From CALMEC01 sp963777565 (GTDB lineage Bacteria > Actinomycetota > Thermoleophilia > Miltoncostaeales > Miltoncostaeaceae): a stretch of 64,000 nucleotides of DNA. The stretch is taken from contig CAVZQZ010000009.1 of NCBI GenBank assembly GCA_963777565.1, positions 558,001 to 622,000 on the forward strand. Direction: 5' to 3'. Shown here piece after piece: positions 44,466 through 53,135 of the stretch. How positions within the stretch are numbered: position 1 is the stretch's first letter; each line of letters opens with the position of its first letter. The notes beneath the pieces were generated by a model. It did no database searches and was not told where the DNA came from. It was given only the letters and a program-made list of their open reading frames with translations. The position numbers and the translations under genes are program-made.

Positions 44466-44500
44466 GGTTACGGAGCGGCGTGCGAATCGAACACCCCCTG
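44466..44500 (-). other. tRNA 3'-end-like sequence
   Basis: On the minus strand this reads GTTCGATTCGCACGCCGCTCCGTAACC. Nearly the same sequence is found at 52719-52745 with a perfect T-stem. Here the stem has decayed. It lies between repeat copy 2 and the relaxase fragment and is a probable integration scar. Confidence 0.45.
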
Positions 44501-44546
44501 CAGAAGTCGCCTACTAACCCAGCTGTGTAGCCACCGTGCACCCACC

Positions 44547-44757
44547 CCAGCGGCGCTCACCTTCTCGGGCCTGGGTGCGGAGGTCGTCGTCGGTCGGGCC
44601 GGCACCGGCAAGACCTACGCCCTCGACAGCGCCCGCCAAGCGTGGGAGGCAAGCGGCCACCGGGTCATCGGATGCGCCGCTGCCGTACGCGCTGCGGAGG
44701 AGCTGCGGGTGCAGGCGGCGATCGACAGCTACACCATCGCCGGCCTCCCCGCGGCTC
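44547..44757 (+). pseudogene. MobF/TraA-type relaxase helicase-domain fragment
   Basis: The frame contains FSGLGAEVVVGRAGTGKTYA, then LDSARQAWEASGHRVIGCAA and LRVQAAIDSYTIAGLPA. This is the Walker A region of the RecD-like ATPase domain of conjugative MobF relaxases (TraA/TraI), which usually read GRAGTGKT...ARAAxEL...TI. Neither the N-terminal relaxase part nor the rest of the helicase is present, and the frame then runs into unrelated sequence. It is a relic of an integrative or conjugative element. Confidence 0.6.
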
Positions 44758-44937
44758 GATCCGCTGAGGCTGACACCTTATCTTCGCCACGCTCGCTCGT
44801 TACGGCGAAGCGAGATGCGGGCGGCGGGGCTTGCAGGCCCCTTGCGAGAAGGAATTGCCTGCGGGCGATGGTGAACTCCGCCCAGCCCGGGGGGAAATCG
44901 GGTGGGGCTGCGCCTGTGAGGCAGCCCGGGCTGTCGT

Positions 44938-47256
44938 TCATTGCGGTCTCCTTTCGTAGACGACCGGTCGGTCGACCGGGCTTTGCTCGTGGCTCAATGA
45001 CTCGGGTTGGCTCGCCACGCCCAGCGGTCGGCTCTCGCGGCGGACCCGCCCCGCGATGTCTGTGAGGACGTAGCGGCGGCGTCCGTACTCGACGACGAGC
45101 GTCACCCGCGACCCGCCGCTCCAGATACCGACCACTCCCTGCGGTGGATGGGCGTCTTGACGTGGAAGCGGTGCAAAGCGGTCGAACGGGAGGTTTCCGG
45201 CACACAACCGTACGAGGTAGTCACTCGCGCGGTATGAGCCGCTGTCGCTCCTGTGGAAACGCACAAGCCAATGGGCGAGGCCGAGGCTCATGAAGGCTCG
45301 ATTCCAGGCGATACGGCGGGCCGCGAGCGCGTTCGGCCATCGGGCTGTGCGGCGAAGGCGGGTGATGTTGCCGGCGCGATCCTGTGCGACGAACTCGATC
45401 CAGTAGGGGCCCTGCTCGGTAAAGACGTGCCGTCCGTCTGCGCTCGCCATCGTCTGACCGTCGCTGGTGCGCAATCGGAGCGATCCAGCGACCACTTCGC
45501 CGGCGCTGACTGTCCGCGCCCGGTATGCAATCTCGAGCAGCGCCGCCCGGCGGACGTCGAGCTGCAACCTCGGCGGGGTGCGGTCGATGTCGATCGTCCG
45601 CTGGATCGCCGCCCCGATGGGCGCGCCGTCGGACCCGATCGCCTGGAACTCCACCGTGTGTCGCCCGGGCGTGGCGATCGGGACGTGGACGATCGGCCCG
45701 GGTTCGGGGGCGGACGGCGGGCCGCCGTCGAGGCGCACCTCCACCGGCGCGCCTCCCGAGTCGACTGCGAAGTCCGGCCTGGGCTGGTTTGTGAGCGCCG
45801 GGGGGGTGGCGACCAGCCGCAGGCCGGGGCGGGCGGGCACCGCGCCGAGCAGGGCCCGCACCGCGGCGCGGGCGTCGACCAGGCCGGCCCCCGCCATCTG
45901 GTCGGGCCCCGCCGGCCCGACGTCACGCGCAGTGCGTCGAAGGAGCGAGATCACCGCACCCGGCGACAGACCTGGCGCGGCCTGACGCACAAGCGCGACC
46001 ACGCCGGACACGTGCGGAGCCGCCATCGAGGTGCCGTTGAAGCTGACGTAGCCGCCACCTGCTCGCGCCGAGCGCACCGCGACTCCCGGTGCCGCCAGGT
46101 CCGGCTTCGTCGCCGCGGGGCCGAGGGGACCGAGTTGCTCGGGCAGTGGGAGCGCCGCCGAGTCCGGTCCGCGGCTCGAGAAGGACGCGACCGCATTGGC
46201 GGGGTCGACGGCTCCAACCGACAGCGCCTCCGGGTAGGCCGCGGGGATGACCACGCTCGCGGCGTCGGGTCCCGAGTTGCCCGCTGAGAAGACGGGGACG
46301 ATCCCGAGCTGGCGCCAGCGACGGATGACCATCCGAAGCGCCCCGTCCCGGTCAACTAATCCCCCCCCTCCCCACGACGCGTTGACGACGGCGGGGGCGT
46401 CGTCGGTGTTCGGATCGCCGTCTGGATCTGCGATCCACTGAGCGGCGGCGATGAGTGTGCTGAGGGTGGTCGCCCCGTCGGCGTCGAGCGCCTTGGCGAC
46501 GATCACCCGGGCGCCCGGGGCGACCCCGATGGGGAGGCCGTCCGCCTGACCGCCGACCATGGTGGCGATCGTGTGGGTGCCGTGCCCGTTGTCGTCGTAG
46601 GGGACGGCGCGACGGTTGACGAAGTCCCGCCAGGCGCTGACCTTGCCGCTGAGCTCGGGGTGGCGGGCGTCGATCCCCGAATCGATCGATCCCACACGCA
46701 CGCCGCTGCCGTCGATTCGGTAGTCCCGCCAGACCGATGGAGCGAAGATCGCAGCCAGCCCCCAGTCGCCCTGGGCGAAAGGAGCCGGGGCCGGCGGGTC
46801 GTCGGCGAGCGCCATACGATCGACGACGCGGACCCTGAGATCGGTCTCGACCGCGGCGACCTCGGGGTCGCTCTTGATCCGGTGGACCTCGCCGGGGCAC
46901 ACTCGCATCGCGACGGCGTTTAGGAGCCACAGGCGGCCGACTACTCGCCCCGCTTGCGCGAGCCCAGCGGGAAGCGGACGCTCCACCGCCCTTCGAAGCG
47001 CTCGGTTGAGCGCGTGAGGATGTCCGGCGTACGCCGCAGGCTGCGGCTGGGAACGAAGCGTGACGATCAGCGATCGCAGATCGTCCGGGGCGCACCCCAA
47101 GAGATGCGGGCCGCTCCGCAGGGGCATGGCAGGCGCGTAACCGAGACAAATGACGCCGGCAACCAGCAGCGCGACCATAAGTATTCTCCCGGGCTTGAAG
47201 CGGCGCGGCGCGGCGCGGTCGCCGCGCACGGTTGGGAGGGAAGGACGCCTGCGCAT
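44938..47256 (-). CDS. Secreted subtilisin-like serine protease (S8)
   Basis: This protease has about 772 residues. A basic N-terminus and hydrophobic segment (ILMVALLVAGVICLGYAPA, residues 25-43) form a signal or anchor. A propeptide-like region extends to about 170. The S8 catalytic domain has VGSIDSGIDARHPEL (Asp), NGHGTHTIATMVGG (His), NASWGGGG and FNGTSMAAPHVSGVVALVRQ (Ser). The C-terminal 260 residues are beta-rich (TVEFQAIGSDGAPIG, GPYWIEFVAQDRAGN) and may be an Ig-like module. ATG 47256 is preferred because GAGAGG lies upstream; ATG 47334 has no ribosome site. It is probably exported and autoprocessed. Confidence 0.92.
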   Translation of the reverse strand: MRRRPSLPTVRGDRAAPRRFKPGRILMVALLVAGVICLGYAPAMPLRSGPHLLGCAPDDLRSLIVTLRSQPQPAAYAGHPHALNRALRRAVERPLPAGLAQAGRVVGRLWLLNAVAMRVCPGEVHRIKSDPEVAAVETDLRVRVVDRMALADDPPAPAPFAQGDWGLAAIFAPSVWRDYRIDGSGVRVGSIDSGIDARHPELSGKVSAWRDFVNRRAVPYDDNGHGTHTIATMVGGQADGLPIGVAPGARVIVAKALDADGATTLSTLIAAAQWIADPDGDPNTDDAPAVVNASWGGGGLVDRDGALRMVIRRWRQLGIVPVFSAGNSGPDAASVVIPAAYPEALSVGAVDPANAVASFSSRGPDSAALPLPEQLGPLGPAATKPDLAAPGVAVRSARAGGGYVSFNGTSMAAPHVSGVVALVRQAAPGLSPGAVISLLRRTARDVGPAGPDQMAGAGLVDARAAVRALLGAVPARPGLRLVATPPALTNQPRPDFAVDSGGAPVEVRLDGGPPSAPEPGPIVHVPIATPGRHTVEFQAIGSDGAPIGAAIQRTIDIDRTPPRLQLDVRRAALLEIAYRARTVSAGEVVAGSLRLRTSDGQTMASADGRHVFTEQGPYWIEFVAQDRAGNITRLRRTARWPNALAARRIAWNRAFMSLGLAHWLVRFHRSDSGSYRASDYLVRLCAGNLPFDRFAPLPRQDAHPPQGVVGIWSGGSRVTLVVEYGRRRYVLTDIAGRVRRESRPLGVASQPESLSHEQSPVDRPVVYERRPQ

Positions 47257-47428
47257 CTCGGACCTCTCGCGTCTCCGGGACGGCTGATCCGTCCCATCGG
47301 CATCGACGGTAGGTCCGGGGAAACGGCCCGACATCGGGAGGAGTGATCATCCTGCGCGACGTCAATACGTGGTCAATATGTAGACATCAGCATCCGTGTG
47401 TAGATGCGCGCCAAACGGCTGGGACCGC

Positions 47429-48130
47429 CTAGGACAGCGGCACAGATCCCTCCAGAAGTCCCTGCTCCCCGGCGATGCGAACTGCCTCGGCACGGTTCCT
47501 CGCGCCGAGCTTCGCGAAGATGTTGGCGACGTGGCGTGTCGCCGTCGCCTTGCTTATGAACAATTGCTCCGCGATCTGTTAATTGGAGGCTCCGGCCGCG
47601 ACGAGTCTCAGCACCTCGAGCTCGCGTCGTGTCAAGCCTCCCGCATGACTCGTCGGATCGGCCCAGTGGAGGTCCTCGAGAACGACAACGAGCCCCGCGG
47701 ATCGGGCGCGTGCCCGCAGATAGCGAGTCGCAACCTCGAACAGCACCCCCCGATCCACTTCGGGTCGCGAGTCGCCAGTCAGCTCAGGAAGAAGCAACTC
47801 CGGAAACGCCGCGGCTAGCGGGTCGTCCGGGATGGGATCGACGGGGGAAGCGCGGCGCTCGGAACGCAAGGCGTCCTAGAAGACGCCGAGTGGTAAAGTG
47901 GCCTCCAACGGGCTGGCGCGGCCCTCGATGACGACGCGTCCCAGTGCGCGGGCGTGATCGGCGATTGCCTTCTAGAGTCGGGTCTTGCCGAGGCCCGCTT
48001 CACCGGCCAGGGCGATGACCCGGCCCTCGGTGGCGGTGGCATCAAGGGCGGCTCGAAGGCGCTCGAGAACCTCGTCGCGTCCCACGATCGCCTGAGCGAG
48101 CAGTGATTGCGGCGGTGGTCGCGCGCTCAT
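47429..48130 (-). pseudogene. AAA-LuxR regulator pseudogene with three in-frame stops
   Basis: A single frame runs from ATG 48130 to TAG 47429 and reads as a MalT/LuxR-type ATPase regulator: IVGRDEVLERLRAALDA, Walker A ALAGEAGLGKTRL, LVVVLEDLHWADPTSH, then LTRRELEVLRLVAAGASN and QIAEQLFISKATATRHVANIFAKLGARNRAEAV. It is interrupted by TAG at 47972-47974, TAG at 47876-47878 and TAA at 47579-47581, without frameshift. The long TPR region normally between the ATPase and LuxR parts is deleted (HWADPTSH joins AGGLTRRE). It is a decayed gene rather than a sequencing problem. Confidence 0.8.
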
Positions 48131-48426
48131 GACGCCATTATCGCGCCGCGGACGTCTCGCAGACACCTTCTGCTGCGGCCGACGCGATTCCCCGACGCCG
48201 ACGAGGGGCGTGAGCCGCGTGGGGGACGAGTGCGTGCCGCGGTCGACACTAATATGGATCTGGCTGGGGGAGTGAGCCGGGCTCGCCCCGCTCTCTGGGA
48301 CCCGGATTCCCGACGATCGCTGTCGGAAGGGGGTCCCCCGCTCCTAGGGCTCGTCTTCCACATCAGCAAGGGTCTTGCGGGCGGCCTCGATCTCATGCCC
48401 CGCTGGACGGGGCCGGCCGAGCGCCG
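48131..48426. other. Intergenic stretch
   Basis: No gene or RNA is seen between the LuxR pseudogene and the end of the signalling operon. Confidence 0.4.
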
Positions 48427-49725
48427 TCAGCCAGACGGCGGAGACTCCTCTGCGATCCCGCGCGTGACGGCCTCGCGCGTTGCCGCTGCCCGGGTGTGCA
48501 CGCCGAGCTTCGCGAAGATGTTGGAGACATGGCGGATCGCGGTCTTCTCGCTGATCACGAGCCGCGCGGCGATGCCACGGTTCGAGAGCCCCTCGCTCAG
48601 CAGACGCAGCACCTCGATCTCCCTCGGGCTCAGATCGCCGGGCTCGGAGCCGCCGCCCTCGACGGCCGTGACGGCAAAGGCGGGCGCCAGCCCCAGCCCG
48701 TCCCGAACGAGTTCGCGCGTCTGCTCGGCGGTGACCAGCCGATCGGCCGCTGCCCGCGCACGCAGGCTCATCAGCACCTCGCCGCGACCCGCCTCCCCCG
48801 CAAGCTCCGTCGCCTGATGGACCACCGGGCCCACCGGGCCGTACTCCCAGCGACCCTCGAACCCCATGCCTCCAAGTGTGGCAAAGCCGAGCGAGACACC
48901 CGCGGCGAATTGGAGGTCGTGGCCGCGGCGACGCCAGCGGGTGGCGAGGGTGTCCGCACGTTGGCGCATCGCGAGGGCCAGCGCGGCCGCCCGCCAGGCC
49001 GGGCTCTCGCACGGGAGCGGGTCATTCAGGAAGGCGAGCAACCGGTCCGCCTCGAGCGAGGCGACCGTGGCGCCGAAGCGGTGAACCAGCCGCCCGATGC
49101 CCTCGTGCCACTCGCCCAACACCTGCATCGCCTCCTCGGGCTCGGCCCGCTCGGCGAGCTGGGCAAAGCCGCGCAGATTGGCGCAGACGACCGCGATCTC
49201 CGCCCTGTGGTTCTCAAGGAGCGGCTCCCCCTCGGCCGAGACGAGCAGGTCGGCAACGGCCGGCGACAGGAATCGCCGCAGGCGCCCAAGTCCCTCGATC
49301 TCATCGACCTGCTCGCGCACGCGGGCCTCGAGGGTCCGGTTGAGGTCCGCGAGGCGATCCGCCTGAGCCTGAATCGTGTCCTGGGAGCGCTTGATCCGCA
49401 CCAGCGAACGCACGCGCGCGAGCAGCTCCCCCCGGTCGAAGGGCTTGGCCACGAAGTCGTCCGCGCCAGACTCGAGCGCCGAGACCTTCTCCCGGTCGCC
49501 GGCGGCCGTGATCATGAGCACCGGCAGCGCCTGCGTCGACGCGTCGGCGCGCAGGCGGCGGCAGACCTCGTGGCCGTCCATGTCTGGCATCCGCAGATCC
49601 AGGAGCACCAGGTGCGGGTCGCTCGTCGCCACCAGCCGCAGGGCCTCTGCCCCCGACCCGGCGGCCAGGAGTTCGTGCCCCTCCGGTCCCAGCACGGCCT
49701 CCAGGAGCCGGATGTTCTCCGGCAC
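48427..49725 (-). CDS. Response regulator: receiver - cyclase-like - LuxR
   Basis: This 432-residue three-domain regulator has a receiver at residues 1-110 (HLVLLDLRMPDMDGHEVCRRL with the phospho-Asp, KPFDRGELLARV). A coiled coil lies at 115-145, a class III nucleotide-cyclase-like domain at about 170-340, and LuxR at 365-425 (LSPREIEVLRLLSEGLSNRGIAARLVISEKTAIRHVSNIFAKLG). In the cyclase part the first metal Asp is Asn (CANLRGF for FADLRGF), and the VNxAxRL motif reads VHQATEL, so catalysis is unlikely. GTG 49725 removes the receiver's first strand; GTG 49765 overlaps the upstream stop, but a shift near 49745 separates it from ARILLVDDVPEN. The true start is therefore probably 49765 with an indel. 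Confidence 0.88.
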   Translation of the reverse strand: MPENIRLLEAVLGPEGHELLAAGSGAEALRLVATSDPHLVLLDLRMPDMDGHEVCRRLRADASTQALPVLMITAAGDREKVSALESGADDFVAKPFDRGELLARVRSLVRIKRSQDTIQAQADRLADLNRTLEARVREQVDEIEGLGRLRRFLSPAVADLLVSAEGEPLLENHRAEIAVVCANLRGFAQLAERAEPEEAMQVLGEWHEGIGRLVHRFGATVASLEADRLLAFLNDPLPCESPAWRAAALALAMRQRADTLATRWRRRGHDLQFAAGVSLGFATLGGMGFEGRWEYGPVGPVVHQATELAGEAGRGEVLMSLRARAAADRLVTAEQTRELVRDGLGLAPAFAVTAVEGGGSEPGDLSPREIEVLRLLSEGLSNRGIAARLVISEKTAIRHVSNIFAKLGVHTRAAATREAVTRGIAEESPPSG

Positions 49726-49762
49726 GTCGTCGACCAGCAGTATGCGCGCGGGTGGCTCCGTG

Positions 49763-50152
49763 TCACCCCTCCACCCCGGCGCGGGCGCACAGCGCCCCGG
49801 TGCGCTCGGACAGCCGTCTCACCTCGATCGGCTTGGCCATGTAGTCGTCGAAGCCGGCGGCGAGGAACCGCTCGCGATCCCCCTTCATGGCGAGTGCGGT
49901 CAGCGCAGCGACCGGGATCGTCCGCGTTCGCGGGTCCGCGCGCAGCAGACCGAGGACCGCCACGCCGTCGATGTCGGGAAGCCCGATGTCCATGAGGATC
50001 GCATCGGGCAGGTGCCGGGCGGCGAGCGCGAGCCCCGCCCGCCCGCTCGCCGCCTCCAGCGTGCGAAAGCCCCCGTGGCGCAGGACGTCGCGCGCCAAGC
50101 GCATGTTCCGCGCGTCGTCCTCGACGATCAGGATCAGCTCGCCGGCCATCAT
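49763..50152 (-). CDS. Single-domain response regulator (receiver)
   Basis: This 129-residue stand-alone CheY-like receiver has acidic pocket LILIVEDDARNMRLA, phosphorylatable Asp in ILMDIGLPDIDGVAVLG, Thr in VAALTALAMKGD and Lys in DDYMAKPIEVRRL. ATG 50152 overlaps the stop of the kinase gene by four bases. It probably relays phosphate from the kinase in the same operon to the next regulator, or tunes the kinase (inference). Family members have no output domain. Confidence 0.92.
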   Translation of the reverse strand: MMAGELILIVEDDARNMRLARDVLRHGGFRTLEAASGRAGLALAARHLPDAILMDIGLPDIDGVAVLGLLRADPRTRTIPVAALTALAMKGDRERFLAAGFDDYMAKPIEVRRLSERTGALCARAGVEG

Positions 50153-52221
50153 GCGGTGGCGGTCGGGGCCGGTGCGCCGGCCGGCAGAGCCAGGACGAAG
50201 GTGCTGCCCGCGCCGGGCCGGCTCTCGACCCAGAGCCGGCCGCCGTGGAGCTCGGCCAAGCGGCGCGAGAGGGCAAGCCCGAGCCCGGTCCCCTCGCCGG
50301 GCTCCGGCGTGCCCGCCTGCTCGAACTCCTCGAAGATGCGCTCCTGGTCGACCTGCGGGATCCCGGGACCGGCGTCGTGCACGGCGATCCTGACCTCCGC
50401 GTCGACGCGCCGGACCGCCACCGCCACCCGGCCGCCGTCTGGGCTGAAGCGCACGGCGTTGTCGAGCAGGTTGGAGACGATCTGGGTCAGGCGGCGCTCG
50501 TCTGCCACCACAGGCCCGTCGACGTCTGCGATCTCGAGGGTGAGCACGACCCCCCGGCGCTCGGCGCGCTCGCGCACCATCGCGAGGCCGGCCTCGAGGC
50601 ACGACCGCAGGTCGAGCGACGCCGGCTCGAGGTCCAGGCGCCCGGCCTCGACCTTGGCCAGGTCCAAGACGTCGCTGATCAGGGCGAGCAGGTGGCGGCC
50701 CGAGGCGTGGATGTCGTCCAGGTACTCGGCCTGCCGCTCGGTGAGCTCGCCCGCCATCCGCATTCTAAGGACCTCGGAGAAGCCAATGATCGCGTTGAGG
50801 GGCGTCCGCAGCTCGTGGGACATGTCCGCCAGGAAGGCCGACTTGTGCCGGCTGGCAAGCTCGAGCTCCCGACTCCTCACCTCGAGATCCCGCACCAGGC
50901 GGGCGTTCTGCTGCAGCGTCTCGGTGAGCTCCCTGGTGCGCTCGTCCACCCGCCGCTCGAGGCTCGCGTAGAGCTCCTGGAGGCGCTCGGCCATCCGGTT
51001 GAACGCCGCAGCAAGGTCCTCGAGCTCGTCCCCGCTCTTCTCCTCGGCCCTCTCGTCGAACGCCCCCGCGCCGATCGCCGTCGCTGCGGCGCTGAGCTCT
51101 TCCATCGGGCGCGCCATGCGGCGGGCGAGGAGGTAGCTTGCCGCCACCCCGAGCGCAAGGAAGACCCCGAGGAAGAGCCCGGCGCGCCAGAGCGCCGAGT
51201 GCACAGGCGCGAGCGCCGCCCCATACGGCTGCCCGACGAACACGTGCCATCCGAGGCCGGCCACGATCGCCGAGGTGGTAAGCACAGCGCGGCCGCTCGG
51301 GTCGACTCCGTAGACCGCTGGCTCGGCGCTCGACTCGGGCGGGCGCCGGGAGCCGGGTAAGACGGGGCCCCGGCCCGGCAGCCCGGGCGCCGCGGGCCCG
51401 GCGAGCGCCTCCCGCATCTGAGGCAGGCGCGAGATGTCGCTCCCCGCAGCAGGGAATCCGAATACATCGGGGGGGCCAAGCAGCCTGCCGCTGCCGTCGA
51501 CGACGTAGAAGACGAAGTCCCCGTTTGGAGGGAGAGGCGAGCTCCGGGCCAGGGCAATGGCGTCTATCTCGGCCAGTGTTATGCCGCCCGCTGGCTCCCG
51601 AAAACCGGCGGTCATCAGCAGACCGACCCCCGGGACGTCCCGCACCGGCCCCAACGCGCCCCCGTCGCGACGGACCCCTCGGACGAAGGAGTCGCCGGAG
51701 CGGTCTCGCCCTCTGCCGACCACGTCAGGCCCGTATGCCTGGCTCGGGTAGACCTTGAGTCGCTCCCGATCCGAGGCGTCCAGGTATGTGAACGAAAGGG
51801 CGACGACAGCGCCGTGCGGGCGATCGAGCGTGCGACGATAGGCGGAGCGCCGCTCGGCCAGCGTCACCCGCCCAAGAGGATCAAAGGCCTCCTCCACTAC
51901 CTCCGCGATCGCGCCCTCCACCTGAAACGCCCTCTCGCTCATGGGGGCCGCCGCCTGCACCGCTTTCTCCTCGAGCAGGCGCGATGCGGCCTGCCGTGTG
52001 TCCCGGTACGTAAAGTAGACTCCGACCAGGCTGCTCAGGACGACGGCGCCCCCCACCAAACCCACGAGCACGATCAGGTAGCGGCGGAAGAGGCGCCGGC
52101 GGGCCGAGGCCCGTGCGGCGTCCGCCCGCCGCCGCGTGCCGGTCGCGACACGGGCCCACGACCAGCGAGCCGCGCGCAGCTCCGGGCGGTTCTCCTGCTC
52201 CGGCTCAGAGCTCACGCCCAT
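50149..52221 (-). CDS. Hybrid-less sensor histidine kinase
   Basis: This 690-residue kinase starts with TM1 at about 48-70 (YLIVLVGLVGGAVVLSSLVGVYF). A large extracytoplasmic dCache-like sensor extends to about 330 (MTAGFREPAGGITLAEIDAIAL, DFVFYVVDGSGRLLG). TM2 is at about 340-360, followed by HAMP and a coiled coil, HisKA with DMSHELRTPLNAIIGFSEV, and HATPase_c (IVSNLLDNAVRFSPDGG, VHDAGPGIPQ, GEGTGLGLALSRRLAELHGG). ATG 52221 is chosen by its purine-rich upstream; ATG 52305 would add 28 residues. It leads a kinase - receiver - receiver/LuxR operon with overlapping genes. Confidence 0.93.
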   Translation of the reverse strand: MGVSSEPEQENRPELRAARWSWARVATGTRRRADAARASARRRLFRRYLIVLVGLVGGAVVLSSLVGVYFTYRDTRQAASRLLEEKAVQAAAPMSERAFQVEGAIAEVVEEAFDPLGRVTLAERRSAYRRTLDRPHGAVVALSFTYLDASDRERLKVYPSQAYGPDVVGRGRDRSGDSFVRGVRRDGGALGPVRDVPGVGLLMTAGFREPAGGITLAEIDAIALARSSPLPPNGDFVFYVVDGSGRLLGPPDVFGFPAAGSDISRLPQMREALAGPAAPGLPGRGPVLPGSRRPPESSAEPAVYGVDPSGRAVLTTSAIVAGLGWHVFVGQPYGAALAPVHSALWRAGLFLGVFLALGVAASYLLARRMARPMEELSAAATAIGAGAFDERAEEKSGDELEDLAAAFNRMAERLQELYASLERRVDERTRELTETLQQNARLVRDLEVRSRELELASRHKSAFLADMSHELRTPLNAIIGFSEVLRMRMAGELTERQAEYLDDIHASGRHLLALISDVLDLAKVEAGRLDLEPASLDLRSCLEAGLAMVRERAERRGVVLTLEIADVDGPVVADERRLTQIVSNLLDNAVRFSPDGGRVAVAVRRVDAEVRIAVHDAGPGIPQVDQERIFEEFEQAGTPEPGEGTGLGLALSRRLAELHGGRLWVESRPGAGSTFVLALPAGAPAPTATA

Positions 52222-52305
52222 CTCTCGCCTCTTGCCTTCCTCGTGGCGGCAGTCGTCCACAGCGTACGCCCGGCCGGGCTCGCCGTCATGGGAAGACCTT
52301 TCCAT

Positions 52306-52718
52306 CTGGTGCCCAGCGGTACCAACCCTTGGACCTGACGAATGTCGGTGAGGTGCGGCTCGCGCTTACACCGAGTCGCGCCCTCGTGTTGACCTGGCTC
52401 GATGAACCGAGCGATCTGCCAGCGGCGCGCGCGTTCCCGAGCATGGCCCGCCCAAAGGACGTCACCGTCGTGTCACAGGCGGAGAAGCAGTGGTTCTCAA
52501 AGCCGGGATGCTCGCCGTCAGTCGTCGATCAGAGCGTCTACCCGATCGGGCTGATCACTCCCCCCTCAGTCGGGAGTCTCGACATCGATCGGAGCGAGAC
52601 ACGTCGCACTGCCTCGAATCTTCCCCTGCACCCACCGGTGCACCCACGCGAGCGAGAATCCCCGCATCACCCGCGCTCGCATACCCTGGAAATCGCGTTG
52701 CTTCCGCTTGGGAGTAAT
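52306..52718. other. Intergenic stretch
   Basis: No gene is supported upstream of the kinase. A tRNA-3'-like sequence follows at the right edge. Confidence 0.4.
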
Positions 52719-52770
52719 GGTTACGGAGCGGCGTGGGAATCGAACCCACTGACAGTGCAGGCGCGTCCGC
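52719..52770 (-). other. tRNA 3'-end fragment
   Basis: On the minus strand it has a perfect T-arm (GTGGG-TTCGATT-CCCAC) followed by GCCGCTCC, but no D-arm, no plausible anticodon arm and no 5' acceptor strand. Its last 27 bases recur at 44466. It is a likely integration relic 200 bp from a real tRNA gene. Confidence 0.5.
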
Positions 52771-52954
52771 ACCGCGGATCGCGCCTACCGGAGCACGTCC
52801 GCGACCACGGGAAGGGCTACTACTTCCCCCATGGTCTCCCCCATGGTCCGCGTCGTTCCCCCATGGTCCCCCATGGTGCCCAAACGCAGAACCTCCACGT
52901 TGGGACTATTCGAGACTTGGAGCGGGAACACGGCTCTTCGCAGGGGATTCCCCA

Positions 52955-53027
52955 TGCGCCCGGCAGGATTCGAACCTGCGACCGTCGGCTTAGAAGGCCG
53001 CTGCTCTGTCCACTGAGCTACGGGCGC
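52955..53027 (-). tRNA. tRNA-Arg(UCU)
   Basis: This is a complete 73-base cloverleaf on the minus strand. The acceptor is GCGCCCG paired with CGGGCGC plus discriminator A; the D-arm is GCTC-AGTGGACA-GAGC. The anticodon loop CTTCTAA gives anticodon TCT, and the T-arm is GCAGG-TTCGAAT-CCTGC. One mismatch sits at the base of the anticodon stem. CCA is not encoded. Confidence 0.95.
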
Positions 53028-53088
53028 CTGATGGGCACTGTATCGGCCGTTCCGCCGGAGCCGGCACACCCGGCCCCGCCAACCGCCG

Positions 53089-53121
53089 ACGGGCCGGCTC
53101 CCGGACGGAGGGCCGGCCCGT
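53089..53121 (-). terminator. Strong GC hairpin after the NirK-like gene
   Basis: ACGGGCCGGC - 13 bases - GCCGGCCCGT, perfect ten-base arms, located 15 bp beyond the stop of the NirK-like gene. There is no T-run, as is usual for high-GC actinobacterial terminators. Confidence 0.65.
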
Positions 53122-53135
53122 ACCGCGTGCTCAGT

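Noticed and set aside
47429..48130. Stop-codon reassignment (TAG/TAA read as Gln)
   Set aside because: All other genes in the window end at ordinary TAG/TAA/TGA stops and have no internal ones, so decay is far more likely.
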